Source: Streptomyces sp. NBC_00704 (GTDB taxonomy: Bacteria > Actinomycetota > Actinomycetes > Streptomycetales > Streptomycetaceae). Taken from it: a DNA stretch of 64,000 nucleotides. The stretch is from positions 1,426,001-1,490,000 of the forward strand of contig NZ_CP109000.1 of assembly GCF_036226605.1 (NCBI RefSeq), in the 5' to 3' direction. The translations under genes and the position numbers were made by a program. Below the pieces are notes generated by a model, which was given only the letters and a program-made list of their open reading frames with translations, ran no database searches and was not told the DNA's origin. How positions within the stretch are numbered: the stretch's first letter is position 1; each line of letters opens with the position of its first letter. This document shows positions 43,104 through 53,619 of this stretch, piece by piece.

Positions 43104-43229
43104 TGCCCGTCCGCACACACCCGGTCGCATACTCGCGGTCGCGCATTCCCGGTCGTGCGGAGCCGGCGGGACGGACGGATCCCGTATCTCCTTAGACACA
43201 CGAAAGGCTTTCCCGGATAATCATTAGAC

Positions 43230-43811
43230 ATGGGAAAGACTTATGAGCGCATAGACGGCAGGCTCCGGACGTTCATCGAGGAGCAGCCCCTCTTCTTCAC
43301 CGCGACCGCGCCGCTGGCGGGCGACGGCACGGTCAACCTCTCCCCCAAGGGACTCCGGGGTTCGTTCGCGGTGCTCGACGAGCACACCGTGGCCTACCTC
43401 GACTTCGCCGGATCCACCTCGGAGACCGTCGCGCACCTGCGCGAGAACGGCCGGATCACGCTGATGTGGTGCGCCTTCCAGGGCCCGCCGAACATCGTGC
43501 GGGTGCACGGGCGGGGCGAGCCGGTCTTCCGCGACGACCCCCGCTTCCGGGAGCTGCTCGCCCGCTTCCCCGACATCGATCCGACCCGGCACGGGCTGCG
43601 CGCGATCATCGTCGTGCACGCCGAACTCGTCCGGGACAGCTGCGGGTACGCGGTGCCGTTCATGACGTACGACGAGGACCGCGAGCTGCACGGCAGGCGG
43701 TTCGCGCGGGAGGACGACGACTCGCTCAGCGCCTACTTCGCGAAGAAGGACCACATCGCCACGAGCCTGGACGGCCTGCCAGGGCTGCCGCTGCCCCTGA
43801 GCCCGCTCTGA
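43230..43811 (+). CDS. Pyridoxamine 5'-phosphate oxidase-fold protein
   Basis: A 193-residue split-barrel flavoprotein-like protein: EQPLFFTATAPLAGDGTVNLSPKGLRGSFAVLDEHTVAYLDFAGS, then ENGRITLMWCAFQGPPNIVRVHGRGEPVFRDDPRF. These match the putative PNPOx family, which binds FMN or F420. No true PdxH catalytic set is evident, so it is probably not the vitamin B6 enzyme. The substrate is unknown. Confidence 0.85.
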   Translation: MGKTYERIDGRLRTFIEEQPLFFTATAPLAGDGTVNLSPKGLRGSFAVLDEHTVAYLDFAGSTSETVAHLRENGRITLMWCAFQGPPNIVRVHGRGEPVFRDDPRFRELLARFPDIDPTRHGLRAIIVVHAELVRDSCGYAVPFMTYDEDRELHGRRFAREDDDSLSAYFAKKDHIATSLDGLPGLPLPLSPL

Positions 43812-43891
43812 CCTTCCCCCGCCCGGGCGCCGGCGTTCACGGTCGGCCCACCCCGCCTGCCGACGCCGGAGCCCGCGCCTAGCGTCTGATC

Positions 43892-44626
43892 ATGCGCTCC
43901 CCCGCCGTCATCGCCGCCGTCCTCCTGTGGCATTCGCTGCTCCTGCCCGGCGCCGCCGCCCCGCACTCCGGCCCGGCCGCCCCGCTCCCCGGCGCCGGCA
44001 CGCCGTTGCCCGCGAGGATGGCGGCCACCGGCGGCGGGACCCAGCTGATCACCGCCGTGGCCCCGAAGGCGGACGGCGCCTCGGGCACGCTCGCCTGGTG
44101 GGACCTGCGGGGCGGCCGCTGGGTGCGCGCCGGATCCGCCCCCGCCCGGTTCGGCGCGAACGGGCTGGTCGAGGGGGCCGCCCGCCGCCAGGGGACGAAC
44201 ACCACTCCGACGGGCCTGTACGGCCTCCCGTTCGCCTTCGGGCTGCGGCCCGCGCCGCGCGGGACGACGTATCCCTACCGTCCCGTGCGCCAGGACTCCT
44301 GGTGGTGCCAGGACAACGCGTCCGGCGCCTACAACCGGTGGACCCAGCCGCGGCCGGCGGACTGCCGTGCCGCCGAGTCCGAGCATCTGGTGACGTACCG
44401 GACGCAGTACGCCCACGCGCTCGTGATCGGGTTCAACTACGACAGGCCCGTGCGCGGTCGCGGAGCGGGGATCTTCCTCCACGTCGACGGGCGGGGAGCG
44501 ACGGCGGGCTGTGTGTCGGCCCCCGCGGACGCGCTGCGCCGGATCCTCGCCTGGGCGCGGCCGGACGGGCGTCCGCACATCGCGATCGGCACGTCCGCCG
44601 GGCCGACGGCGATCACCCGGTACTGA
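43892..44626 (+). CDS. Secreted L,D-transpeptidase-like (YkuD) protein
   Basis: A 244-residue protein with an N-terminal signal peptide (AVIAAVLLWHSLLLPGAAA). The C-terminal region holds GIFLHVDGRGATAGCVSAPADALRRIL, which fits the YkuD active-site pattern (His, then T-x-GC-V-S with the catalytic Cys). The G-x-R/H variation makes it a divergent member. TPTGLYGLPFAFGLRP earlier also fits this family (TPxGxF-like). It probably acts on peptidoglycan or related peptides outside the cell. Confidence 0.8.
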   Translation: MRSPAVIAAVLLWHSLLLPGAAAPHSGPAAPLPGAGTPLPARMAATGGGTQLITAVAPKADGASGTLAWWDLRGGRWVRAGSAPARFGANGLVEGAARRQGTNTTPTGLYGLPFAFGLRPAPRGTTYPYRPVRQDSWWCQDNASGAYNRWTQPRPADCRAAESEHLVTYRTQYAHALVIGFNYDRPVRGRGAGIFLHVDGRGATAGCVSAPADALRRILAWARPDGRPHIAIGTSAGPTAITRY

Positions 44627-44802
44627 GCCGCCGCGCTCCCGGAGCGGTGCGGGCCCGGACCGAGCGCCCGAGCACGGGTTACCGGCGGTCGCCCCGCTCC
44701 CGGACCGCTCCCATAACGCTCCCGACGTCTCGGTGCGCAGATGAACACTCCGCGCTCGCGGCCCGTATCTGAGGGCCAAGGGTCAGTACCCACGGAGGAA
44801 CA

Positions 44803-46185
44803 GTGACCACGACGATCGCCGGCGGCCGTGCCGCCCGCCGCCAGACGATGCGCCGCATCCGTCCGCGCCGCTCACCGGCCGTTCCGCTGCTGCTCGCCGT
44901 GTGGGCGGGCGCGGCGGGCGTGCTGTGGCTGTGGTGGAGCAACACGCCGAACATCGCGGACGACAACAGCAAGATCCTCAACGCGGGACGGATCACCGGG
45001 CTGCTCGCCGGGTACCTGATGGCGCTCGTCGTGCTGCAGATGGCGCGGGTGCCCGCACTGGAGCGGCGGGTGGGCTCGGACCGGGTCGCCCGCTGGCACG
45101 CGATGAGCGGCCGGTACACGCTCTGCCTGGTCTTCGCGCACGTCTTCCTCATCATGTGGGGGTACGCGCTGCAGGCCGGCAAGACGCTGGGGGACATCGT
45201 CCAGCAGACGGTCGACTCCGTCGAGCAGCTGCCCGACATGGGCAAGGCGGCCATCGGCACCGGCCTCTTCCTGCTGATCGGGCTGGTCTCGATCGCGCCG
45301 GTGCGCCGGCGGATGCCGTACGACACCTGGTACCACATCCACCTGCTGACGTACGGGGCCGTGTTCCTGACCTTCTGGCACCAGATCACCACCGGCAACG
45401 ACTTCGCCGTCGAACCGACCGCGAAGACCGCCTGGTACGCGCTGTACGGGTCGGTCACCGCGCTCGTCGTCTGGTACCGGGTCATCACCCCGCTCCGGCT
45501 GAACCTGCGTCACCGCATGTACGTCGAGGCCGTCATCGAGGAGACGCCGGGCATCGTGTCCGTGCTGATCGGCGGCCGCAAACTGCACCGGATGGGCGCG
45601 GAGGCCGGACAGTTCTTCCGCTGGCGGTTCATGGCGCCGGGGATGCGCCTCAGCTCCCACCCGTACTCGCTGTCGGCGGCGCCCCGCCCGGAGCTGCTGC
45701 GGATCACCGTCAAGGCGATCGGCGACCACAGTGCGGCGCTGCGCGAGCTGACGCCCGGCACCAAGGTGTGGGCCGAGGGTCCGTACGGTGCGATGACGGC
45801 GTCCCGGCGCAGCCGCGGCAAGGTGCTGCTGGTGGCCGGCGGGGTCGGCATCACGCCGATGCGGGCGCTGTTCGAGACGCTGCCGGGCGGAGCCGGTGAC
45901 ATCACTCTCCTCTACCGGGCCAACAGCACCCAGGACCTGGCCCTGTGGGACGAGCTGGCGAAGATCGCCGACGAGCGCGGGGCGCGGCTGATGTACGCGG
46001 TCAACAGCCCCGACGGGGAGCGCCCCGACATCTCGTCGGAGTCCCTCCAGCGCAAGATCCCCGACATCGAGAACCACGACGTCTTCATGTGCGGGCCGAA
46101 CGGGTTCGCCCAGGGCGTGCACGAGGCACTGCGCGGCGCCGGGGTTCCCGCCCGCCGCATCCACCACGAGTCGTTCGAGATGTGA
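44803..46185 (+). CDS. Ferric-reductase-like membrane flavoprotein
   Basis: A 460-residue protein. Six predicted helices lie in residues 27-230, with candidate heme-ligand histidines in helix 3 (His99, His113) and helix 5 (His178/180, His193). A C-terminal ferredoxin-reductase module follows: HPYSLSAAP (286-294, FAD), VLLVAGGVGITPMRALFE (341-358, NAD(P)) and DVFMCGPNGF (426-435). It would move electrons from cytoplasmic NAD(P)H through heme across the membrane, like FRE/NOX-type and NqrF-like reductases. The GTG start has GGAGG 5 nt upstream. Next gene: a secreted triple FMN-binding protein, 58 nt downstream, the likely electron acceptor. Confidence 0.9.
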   Translation: MTTTIAGGRAARRQTMRRIRPRRSPAVPLLLAVWAGAAGVLWLWWSNTPNIADDNSKILNAGRITGLLAGYLMALVVLQMARVPALERRVGSDRVARWHAMSGRYTLCLVFAHVFLIMWGYALQAGKTLGDIVQQTVDSVEQLPDMGKAAIGTGLFLLIGLVSIAPVRRRMPYDTWYHIHLLTYGAVFLTFWHQITTGNDFAVEPTAKTAWYALYGSVTALVVWYRVITPLRLNLRHRMYVEAVIEETPGIVSVLIGGRKLHRMGAEAGQFFRWRFMAPGMRLSSHPYSLSAAPRPELLRITVKAIGDHSAALRELTPGTKVWAEGPYGAMTASRRSRGKVLLVAGGVGITPMRALFETLPGGAGDITLLYRANSTQDLALWDELAKIADERGARLMYAVNSPDGERPDISSESLQRKIPDIENHDVFMCGPNGFAQGVHEALRGAGVPARRIHHESFEM

Positions 46186-46243
46186 GCGACCCGTACGCAC
46201 GGGAACCTCGCCCACCAACCGGAACCAGGAGCTCAGTCAAGCG

Positions 46244-47356
46244 ATGAGGAAGAGCCACCCTCTTCGGCGGGTCGTGCTGGCCACCGCCGCCACCGTGTCA
46301 GGGATCGTGCTGCTGCTGTCGCTGAAGCCGTCGTCCGACCCCGCTTCCGCGCAGGCCGCGGGCTCGGGGACGGGCGCGGCGGCGGCGCAGGAAGCGGCGC
46401 AGGGCGGAGCCGGCGCGCCGGTGACCGGCACGATGACCGGCGACGCCGTCCAGACGCAGTACGGGGCCGTTCAGGTCCGGATCACCGTGGTCGCGAACAA
46501 GATCACCAAGGCGGAGGCGGTCCAGGCCCCCAAGGGCGGCACCAGCGATCAGAAGACGGCGCTGGCGGTGCCCAAGCTCAACGCCGCCGTCGTCGCCGAG
46601 CAGAGCCCCGACATCGACACCGTCTCGGGGGCGACCTACACCAGCGAGGGCTACAAGAAGTCGCTTCAGTCGGCGATCGACAAGGCGAACGCGAGCGCCC
46701 GGCCGGGGCCCGGGTCCTCCCAGGGGTCGGGCAGCGCGCAGGCCTCGGGGGCCTTCACCGGCGCGGCGGTCCAGACGCAGTACGGAACCGTGCAGGTCCG
46801 GATCACGGTGGCCGGCGGCAAGATCACCAAGGCGGAGGCGGTCCAGGCCCCCAAGGGCGGCACCAGCGACCAGAAGACCGAACTGTCCGTCCCCAAGCTC
46901 AACCAGGAGGCCGTCGCCAAGGGCAGCGCCGACATCGACTCCGTCTCCGGCGCCACCTACACCAGCGAGGGCTACAAGAAGTCGCTTCAGTCGGCGCTGG
47001 ACCAGGCGAAGGCGAAGGGCGGCTCGGGGTCCGGCTCCGCGTCGGGCTCCGGGAACGCGGGATCCTCGGCGGGCGCCGCACAGGCCAAGACCGTCACGGG
47101 CGCCGTCCAGCAGACGCAGTACGGGCCGGTCCAGGTCCGGATCACGGTCGCCGGCGGCAAGATCACCAAGGCGGAGGCGGTCCAGGCCCCCAAGGGCGGC
47201 ACCAGCGACCAGAAGACCGAACTGTCCGTCCCCAAGCTCAACCAGGAGGCCGTCGCCAAGGGCAGCGCCGACATCGACTCCGTCTCCGGCGCCACCTACA
47301 CCAGCGAGGGCTACAAGAAGTCGCTTCAGTCGGCGCTGGACCAGGCCGGTGGCTGA
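46244..47356 (+). CDS. Secreted triple FMN-binding domain protein
   Basis: A 370-residue protein with a signal/anchor helix (VVLATAATVSGIVLLLSL, 10-27) and three FMN_bind domains at about 62-148, 171-256 and 284-369, separated by Gly/Ser/Ala-rich linkers. Each has the ApbE flavinylation motif DxxSGATYTS with acceptor threonines at 131, 238 and 351. Each would carry a covalent FMN, giving a chain of three redox sites outside the membrane. Its gene lies between a ferric-reductase-like gene and apbE, whose start overlaps it by 8 nt. Domains 2 and 3 are encoded by a 197-bp identical repeat; domain 1 is more diverged. Confidence 0.92.
   Translation: MRKSHPLRRVVLATAATVSGIVLLLSLKPSSDPASAQAAGSGTGAAAAQEAAQGGAGAPVTGTMTGDAVQTQYGAVQVRITVVANKITKAEAVQAPKGGTSDQKTALAVPKLNAAVVAEQSPDIDTVSGATYTSEGYKKSLQSAIDKANASARPGPGSSQGSGSAQASGAFTGAAVQTQYGTVQVRITVAGGKITKAEAVQAPKGGTSDQKTELSVPKLNQEAVAKGSADIDSVSGATYTSEGYKKSLQSALDQAKAKGGSGSGSASGSGNAGSSAGAAQAKTVTGAVQQTQYGPVQVRITVAGGKITKAEAVQAPKGGTSDQKTELSVPKLNQEAVAKGSADIDSVSGATYTSEGYKKSLQSALDQAGG
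46811..47346 (+). repeat. 197-bp perfect direct repeat in the FMN-carrier gene
   Basis: 46811-47007 and 47150-47346 are identical base for base, encoding most of domains 2 and 3 including both SGATYTS sites. The 142 nt between them encode a linker and the start of domain 3. Third-codon positions match too, so the copies were duplicated or converted recently. Confidence 0.97.
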
Positions 47357-48149
47357 CACCGTGACGGAGCCCGCCCCCGCCCCCGCCGTGATGCGGCATG
47401 CCGAAGAGGTCATGGGGACCGTCTTCTCCTTCGACGTCCGCGGCGGCGAGCCCGAGCCGGTGCGGGCGGCGCTGGAGGAGGCGATCGCCTCCCTGCACCG
47501 GGTGAACGAGGTGTTCAGCACCTACCGCGAGGACAGTCAGGTGTCCCGGCTGGCGCGCGGTGAACTGACCGCCGGGAAGTGCGACCCCGAGGTCGCCGAG
47601 GTACTGGCGCTGGGCGAGGAGGCGGAACGGGTCAGCGAGGGCTGGTTCAGCATGCGCTACCAGGGCCGGCTGGACCCGACCGGCGTCGTCAAGGGCTGGG
47701 CCGCCGAGCGCGCGGCCCGGCTGATCTCGGCGGCGGGCGCGAGCGGGGTCAGCGTCAACGGCGGCGGGGACGTGCAGCTGCTGGGCGTTCCCGGCCCGGA
47801 GCGGCCGTGGCGGGTCGGGGTGTCCGACCCCCTGCGGCCGGGCGGCCTGGCGGCCGTGGTGTCGGCGGCGGGCGCGGACGAACTGGCGGTCGCCACGTCG
47901 GGCACGGCGGAACGCGGCGCCCATATCGTCGACCCTCGCACGGGCCGCTCCGCGGTGACGGACCTGGTGGCCGTGACCGTGGTGACGCCCCGGCTGACCT
48001 GGGCGGACTGCTGGGCGACGGCGGCGTTCGCGATGGGGTCGCGGGAGGCGCTGGCGTGGCTGGAGGCGCTCCCGGACGTCGAGGCGCTGCTGATCACGGC
48101 GGGCGACGAGGTCCGCTGCACGGGAGGCCTGGCCCGCCGCCTGGGCTGA
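47349..48149 (+). CDS. apbE: FAD:protein FMN transferase
   Basis: A 266-residue ApbE. VMGTVFSFDVRG is the start motif, LDPTGVVKGWAAERAARLI and SVNGGGDVQLLG bind FAD, ATSGTAERGAHIVDPRTG and LTWADCWATAAFAMG hold metal and substrate residues. It transfers FMN from FAD to a Thr in SGAT motifs using Mg2+. The GTG start overlaps the preceding FMN-carrier gene by 8 nt, so the carrier is its likely substrate. No lipoprotein signal is seen at the N-terminus (MADTVTEPAPAPAVMRHAEE); it may flavinylate before export or be exported by another route, which is unusual as many ApbEs are extracytoplasmic. Confidence 0.93.
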   Translation: MADTVTEPAPAPAVMRHAEEVMGTVFSFDVRGGEPEPVRAALEEAIASLHRVNEVFSTYREDSQVSRLARGELTAGKCDPEVAEVLALGEEAERVSEGWFSMRYQGRLDPTGVVKGWAAERAARLISAAGASGVSVNGGGDVQLLGVPGPERPWRVGVSDPLRPGGLAAVVSAAGADELAVATSGTAERGAHIVDPRTGRSAVTDLVAVTVVTPRLTWADCWATAAFAMGSREALAWLEALPDVEALLITAGDEVRCTGGLARRLG

Positions 48150-48396
48150 ACCCCCGGCCCCGGAGAAGGGGGGCGCGGGCAACCGCGCAAAGCCCCCACC
48201 CACCCGCACCGGACACCAAGGCCGAGGTCACCCACCCAGGGGCGCGGGGAACCGCGCGACCAGCCCCCACCCACCCGCACGCGAACGACCACCCGGCACC
48301 AACCCCTTCAGGGGCGCGGGGAACTGCGCAGAACCCCCCCCACCCGCACCGAACACCGAGGCCGAGGTCACCCACCGTCACAGCGCCGCAACGGAC
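48150..48396 (-). repeat. Three copies of the CGCGGGGAAC intergenic repeat
   Basis: GGGGCGCGGGGAACxGCGC elements occur near 48237 and 48309, with a degenerate copy near 48164, each followed by CCCCCACCCACCCGCAC-like sequence. A CCGAGGTCACCCACC phrase also recurs at about 48220 and 48361. These are the reverse complement of the 36460-36905 family. The block lies between the convergent apbE and argR genes and may help end both transcripts. Confidence 0.7.
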
Positions 48397-48942
48397 CTAG
48401 TGCCCGTTCTGGGCCAGCCGCAGCAGATGGTCCGCCAGCGCCTGTCCGCCCGCCGGCTCCCGGCTGATCAGCAGCAGCGTGTCGTCGCCCGCGATGGTGC
48501 CGAGGATGTCGTGCAGCTCCGCCTGGTCGATGGCCGAGGCGAGGAACTGGGCGGCCCCCGGAGGGGTCCGCAGGACCACGAGGTTGGCGGACGCCTCCGC
48601 GGAGATGAGCAGCTCCTGCGACAGCCGCCGCATCCGCTCCTCCTTCGCCGACTCCCCGAGCGGCGCCCGCGGGGTCCGGAAACCCCCCTCGCTGGGCACG
48701 GCGTAGATGAGGTCGCCGTCGTTGTTGCGGATCTTGACGGCGTTCAGCTCGTCCAGGTCCCGCGACAGCGTCGCCTGGGTGACGCTCAGCCCGTCGTCGG
48801 CGAGCAGCTTCGCCAGCTGGCTCTGCGAGCGCACCGGCTGCCGGTTGAGGATGTCCACGATCCGGCGGTGACGCGCGGTGCGGGTCTGCGGCACGGCGGC
48901 GCCGCCCGCTCCGGCCTGGTCATGGTCCTGCGCCTGGCTCAT
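48397..48942 (-). CDS. argR: Arginine repressor
   Basis: A 181-residue ArgR. The N-terminal winged HTH is [48 protein letters not shown]. The C-terminal arginine-binding/trimerisation domain holds [28 protein letters not shown] with the GTIAGDDT motif. It represses arginine genes when arginine is plentiful. Last gene of argC-J-B-D-R, 7 nt after argD, so it controls its own operon through the ARG box near 53354 and probably argH through the one at 41957. Confidence 0.97.
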   Translation of the reverse strand: MSQAQDHDQAGAGGAAVPQTRTARHRRIVDILNRQPVRSQSQLAKLLADDGLSVTQATLSRDLDELNAVKIRNNDGDLIYAVPSEGGFRTPRAPLGESAKEERMRRLSQELLISAEASANLVVLRTPPGAAQFLASAIDQAELHDILGTIAGDDTLLLISREPAGGQALADHLLRLAQNGH

Positions 48943-48949
48943 CGTCGTC

Positions 48950-50149
48950 TCATTCCCCGGATCCGTCCCCGTTCGCTGCGTCGAGGATGCCGGGCAGTGC
49001 CCGCAGGAACGCCTCCACCTCGTCGTCGCGCAGGTTCAGCGGCGGCATCAGCCGAACGACGTCGGGGGCGGGCGCGTTCACCAGGAACCCGGCCTCCTGA
49101 GCCGCCTGGCGCACCTGGGGCGCGAGGGGCTCGGTGAGCACGATACCCAGGAGGAGACCCGCGCCCCGGACATAATCGATCAACGGGTGCCCCGTACCCG
49201 TGATCCCGTCCCGCAGCGTCTCGCTCTGCCGCTTGACGTTCTCGAGCAGCCCTTCGTTCTCGATGGTGTCGAGCACGGCGAGCCCGGCGGCGCAGGCGAC
49301 GGGGTTGCCGCCGAACGTCGTGCCGTGCTGGCCGGGCTGCAAAAGGTCCGCCGCCCGGCCGAAGGCGACGGTCGCGCCCAGCGGCAGTCCGCCGCCGAGG
49401 CCCTTCGCCAGGGTCACGACGTCCGGCAGGACGCCCTCGTGGGCCTGGTACTCGAACCAGTTGCCGGTGCGGCCGACACCGGTCTGCACCTCGTCCAGGA
49501 CGAGCAGCGCGCCGGTCGCGGCGGTGATGGCGCGGGCCGCCTTGAGGTAGCCCGGGGGCGGGACGACGACGCCCAGCTCGCCCTGGACGGGCTCCAGGAC
49601 GACGAGCGCGGTCTCCTCGGTGACGGTGGCGGCAAGGGCCTGCGCGTCGCCGAACGGCACGTGGGTGACGTCGCCCGGCAGCGGCAGGAACGGCTCGCGC
49701 TTGCCCTGCTGCCCGGTGAGCGCCAGGGCTCCCATGGTCCGGCCGTGGAAGGCGCCCTCGGTGGCGACGACGTGCGTGCGCCCGGTCAGCCGGCCGATCT
49801 TGAAGACGGCCTCGTTGGCCTCGGCGCCGGAGTTGCAGAAGAAGACCCTGCCGTCCCGGCCGAAGTGCTGGAGCAGCCGTTCGGCGAGGGCGACCGTCGG
49901 CTCGGCCATGAAGAAGTTGGAGATGTGGCCGAGGGACGCGATCTGCCGGCTCACCGCGTCCACGACGGCCGGGTGGGCGTGGCCGAGCGCGTTGACGGCG
50001 ATGCCGCCGACGAAGTCGAGGTATTCCTTGCCGTCGGCGTCCCAGACCCGGCTGCCCGCGCCGCGCGCCAGGGGCAGCAGCGGGGTGCCGTAGTTGTGCA
50101 TGAACGCGCCCTGCCACCGCGCGGTCAGCTCCTGGTTGGCGTCGCTCAC
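48950..50149 (-). CDS. argD: Acetylornithine aminotransferase
   Basis: A 399-residue class III PLP aminotransferase. [21 protein letters not shown] (PLP phosphate), [45 protein letters not shown] (Asp and PLP Lys) and [19 protein letters not shown] match ArgD. It makes N-acetylornithine from the semialdehyde. It starts with GTG and overlaps the argB stop by 4 nt. Confidence 0.97.
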   Translation of the reverse strand: MSDANQELTARWQGAFMHNYGTPLLPLARGAGSRVWDADGKEYLDFVGGIAVNALGHAHPAVVDAVSRQIASLGHISNFFMAEPTVALAERLLQHFGRDGRVFFCNSGAEANEAVFKIGRLTGRTHVVATEGAFHGRTMGALALTGQQGKREPFLPLPGDVTHVPFGDAQALAATVTEETALVVLEPVQGELGVVVPPPGYLKAARAITAATGALLVLDEVQTGVGRTGNWFEYQAHEGVLPDVVTLAKGLGGGLPLGATVAFGRAADLLQPGQHGTTFGGNPVACAAGLAVLDTIENEGLLENVKRQSETLRDGITGTGHPLIDYVRGAGLLLGIVLTEPLAPQVRQAAQEAGFLVNAPAPDVVRLMPPLNLRDDEVEAFLRALPGILDAANGDGSGE

Positions 50150-51051
50150 GGCTCCCCCTGTCCGTCGGGCACGACCATCGTGCCGATTCCCTCGTCGGTG
50201 AAGATCTCCAGCAGGATCGAGTGCTGGACCCGTCCGTCGATGACCCGGGCGGTGTTCACGCCGTTGCGGACGGCGTGCAGACAGCCCTCCATCTTCGGGA
50301 CCATGCCGGAGCTGAGGTCCGGCAGCAGCTTCTCCAGCTGCGCGGCCGTGAGGCGGCTGATCACCTCGTCGCTGTGGGGCCAGTCCTCGTAGAGTCCCTC
50401 GACGTCCGTGAGGACCATGAGGGTCTCGGCGCCCAGAGCAGCAGCGAGTGCCGCAGCCGCCGTATCAGCATTGACGTTGTAGACATGTCCGTCGTCCTGT
50501 GAGCGGGCGATCGAGGAGACGACCGGGATGCGGCCGTCGGCGAGCAGGGCCTCGATGGCGCCGGTGTCGATGGCGGTGATCTCGCCGACCCGTCCGATGT
50601 CGACCTGCTCGCCGTCGATCTCGGGCCGGTGCCTGGTGGCGGTGATGGTGTGGGCGTCCTCGCCGGTCAGTCCGACGGCGAGCGGCCCGTGCTGGTTGAG
50701 CAGGCCGACCAGCTCGCGCTGCACGTGCCCGGCGAGCACCATCCGTACGACGTCCATGGCGTCCTCGGTGGTGACGCGCAGGCCGGCCTTGAATTCGCTG
50801 ACGATGCCGTGCTTGTCGAGGGCGGCGCTGATCTGCGGGCCGCCGCCGTGCACGACGACCGGCTTGAGGCCGGCGTGGTGCAGGAAGACGACGTCCTGCG
50901 CGAAGGCGGCCTTGAGGTCGTCGTCGATCATGGCGTTGCCGCCGAACTTGATGACGACGGTCCTGCCGTTGTGGCGTACCAGCCAGGGCAGCGCCTCGAT
51001 GAGGATCTGCGCCTTGGGAAGCGCGGTGTGTTTGCGGGTCACGTTGCTCAT
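50146..51051 (-). CDS. argB: Acetylglutamate kinase
   Basis: A 301-residue amino-acid kinase. [45 protein letters not shown] binds ATP and substrate; [32 protein letters not shown] is the second half of the site. It carries out the usual feedback-controlled step. The ATG at 51051 overlaps the argJ stop (ATGA). Confidence 0.97.
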   Translation of the reverse strand: MSNVTRKHTALPKAQILIEALPWLVRHNGRTVVIKFGGNAMIDDDLKAAFAQDVVFLHHAGLKPVVVHGGGPQISAALDKHGIVSEFKAGLRVTTEDAMDVVRMVLAGHVQRELVGLLNQHGPLAVGLTGEDAHTITATRHRPEIDGEQVDIGRVGEITAIDTGAIEALLADGRIPVVSSIARSQDDGHVYNVNADTAAAALAAALGAETLMVLTDVEGLYEDWPHSDEVISRLTAAQLEKLLPDLSSGMVPKMEGCLHAVRNGVNTARVIDGRVQHSILLEIFTDEGIGTMVVPDGQGEP

Positions 51052-52199
51052 GAGGAGTAGGCGCTGTTCTCGTGGACGTAGTCGGCGGTCAGGTCGTTGG
51101 TCCAGATCGTGGCCGTCTCGGATCCGGCGGCGAGGTCGGCGACGATGTGCACCTCGCGGTAGCGCATGTCGACCTTGTCGCGGTCCTCGCCCACGCCGCC
51201 GTTCTTGCACACCCAGACGCCGTTGATGGCGACGTTCAGCCGGTCGGGCTCGAAGGCGGCCTTCGTCGTGCCGATCGCGGAGAGCACGCGGCCCCAGTTG
51301 GGGTCCTCGCCGTGGATGGCGCACTTGAGGAGGTTGTTGCGGGCGATGGAGCGGCCGACCTCGACGGCGTCGTCCTCGTCGGCGGCGCCCACAACCTCGA
51401 TCCTGATGTCCTTGCTGGCGCCCTCGGCGTCCCGGACGAGCTGCTGGCCGAGGTCGTCGCAGACGGCGCGCACGGCGGCGGCGAACTCCTCGTACCCGGG
51501 GGTGACGCCGGAGGCGCCGGAGGCGAGCAGCAGCACGGTGTCGTTGGTGGACATGCAGCCGTCGGAGTCGACGCGGTCGAAGGTGACCCGGGTGGCGTCG
51601 CGCAGCGCCTTGTCCAGGGTCTCGCTGTCGGCGTCGGCGTCGGTGGTGAGGACGACCAGCATGGTGGCGAGGCCGGGGGCGAGCATGCCCGCGCCCTTGG
51701 CCATGCCGCCGACGGTCCAGCCGTCGCCCTGGGCCACGGACGTCTTGTGGACGGTGTCGGTGGTCTTGATGGCGATGGCGGCCTTCTCGCCGCCGTGCTC
51801 GGACAGCTGTGCGGCGGCGGCCCGGACGCCGGGCAGCAGCTTGTCCATGGGCAGCAGGACGCCGATGAGGCCGGTCGAGGCCACGGCGACCTCGGCCGCG
51901 TTGTGCCCGAGCACCTCGGCGGCCTGCTCGGCGGTCGCGTGGGTGTCCTGGAAGCCCTTCGGGCCGGTACAGGCGTTGGCGCCGCCGGAGTTGAGGACCA
52001 CCGCGCTCACCTGGCCGCCCTTGAGGACCTGCTCGGACCACAGGACGGGCGCGGCCTTGACGCGGTTGGAGGTGAAGACGCCCGCGGCCGCTCGGCGCGG
52101 CCCGGTGTTGACCACGAGGGCCAGGTCCGGGTTGCCGTTCTCCTTGATCCCGGCGGCGATGCCCGCCGCCGTGAATCCCTTGGCTGCCGTGACGCTCAC
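51048..52199 (-). CDS. argJ: Bifunctional ornithine acetyltransferase / N-acetylglutamate synthase
   Basis: A 383-residue Arg[46 protein letters not shown] opens the protein. [23 protein letters not shown] contains the self-cleavage site, where the Thr after [11 protein letters not shown](T)MLVV-type sequence becomes the catalytic nucleophile. It recycles the acetyl group from acetylornithine to glutamate. The start GTG at 52199 has a GAGGAGA site; 88 nt separate it from argC. Confidence 0.96.
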   Translation of the reverse strand: MSVTAAKGFTAAGIAAGIKENGNPDLALVVNTGPRRAAAGVFTSNRVKAAPVLWSEQVLKGGQVSAVVLNSGGANACTGPKGFQDTHATAEQAAEVLGHNAAEVAVASTGLIGVLLPMDKLLPGVRAAAAQLSEHGGEKAAIAIKTTDTVHKTSVAQGDGWTVGGMAKGAGMLAPGLATMLVVLTTDADADSETLDKALRDATRVTFDRVDSDGCMSTNDTVLLLASGASGVTPGYEEFAAAVRAVCDDLGQQLVRDAEGASKDIRIEVVGAADEDDAVEVGRSIARNNLLKCAIHGEDPNWGRVLSAIGTTKAAFEPDRLNVAINGVWVCKNGGVGEDRDKVDMRYREVHIVADLAAGSETATIWTNDLTADYVHENSAYSS

Positions 52200-52287
52200 T
52201 GCATCTCCTCGTTCGATTCTGCGGCCGCGCGGCGCGGCGCGGCGGCGATCGTCGTCGTCCGCGGCCCGGTGGCCGCGGCTGCGCCGC

Positions 52288-53340
<1,053 letters not shown>

Positions 53341-53353
53341 CTATACGTTTCGT

Positions 53354-53367
53354 TGCACGTTTATGCA
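53354..53367 (-). promoter_or_regulatory. ARG box upstream of argC
   Basis: TGCAC-GTTT-ATGCA (+ strand reading) differs from a perfect TGCAT-N4-ATGCA palindrome at one base. It lies 38-51 nt before argC, with a second, weaker half-site pair (TATACGTTTCGTTGCA) directly adjacent, as expected for a two-box ArgR operator. Confidence 0.65.
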
Positions 53368-53574
53368 ATCCATGCGGTGTCCACGCGCCGGGCAGCGGCA
53401 TCGCCCCCTGTCGATCTTCATCTTCATCGCGGAAGGCTTCGGCCAGGACGACGACCCGGTGGAGTAAGCCGGGGGTGTGGTCCGACGCCGTGGGAGTGCT
53501 GCTGTCGGTCCACTTCTTCCCCCTGGTGCCGGATCGGCCGGCCGAGAGGGGCTGGTCGCGGCGCAAGGGCGCCT
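53368..53574. other. Intergenic region between argC and the arabinofuranosidase gene
   Basis: Part of the 303-bp gap; besides the ARG box at its left and the terminator at its right I see nothing. A promoter for the arg operon must lie here but no strong consensus was identified. Confidence 0.4.
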
Positions 53575-53607
53575 GGCGGGCGTGGACGGCGGCCGTCCAC
53601 GCCCGCC
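53575..53607 (-). terminator. Terminator after the GH51 gene
   Basis: Perfect 15-bp stem (53575-53589 with 53593-53607) around a 3-nt CGG loop, 12 nt past the stop on the minus strand. Confidence 0.8.
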
Positions 53608-53619
53608 GGCCGGGTCCGG

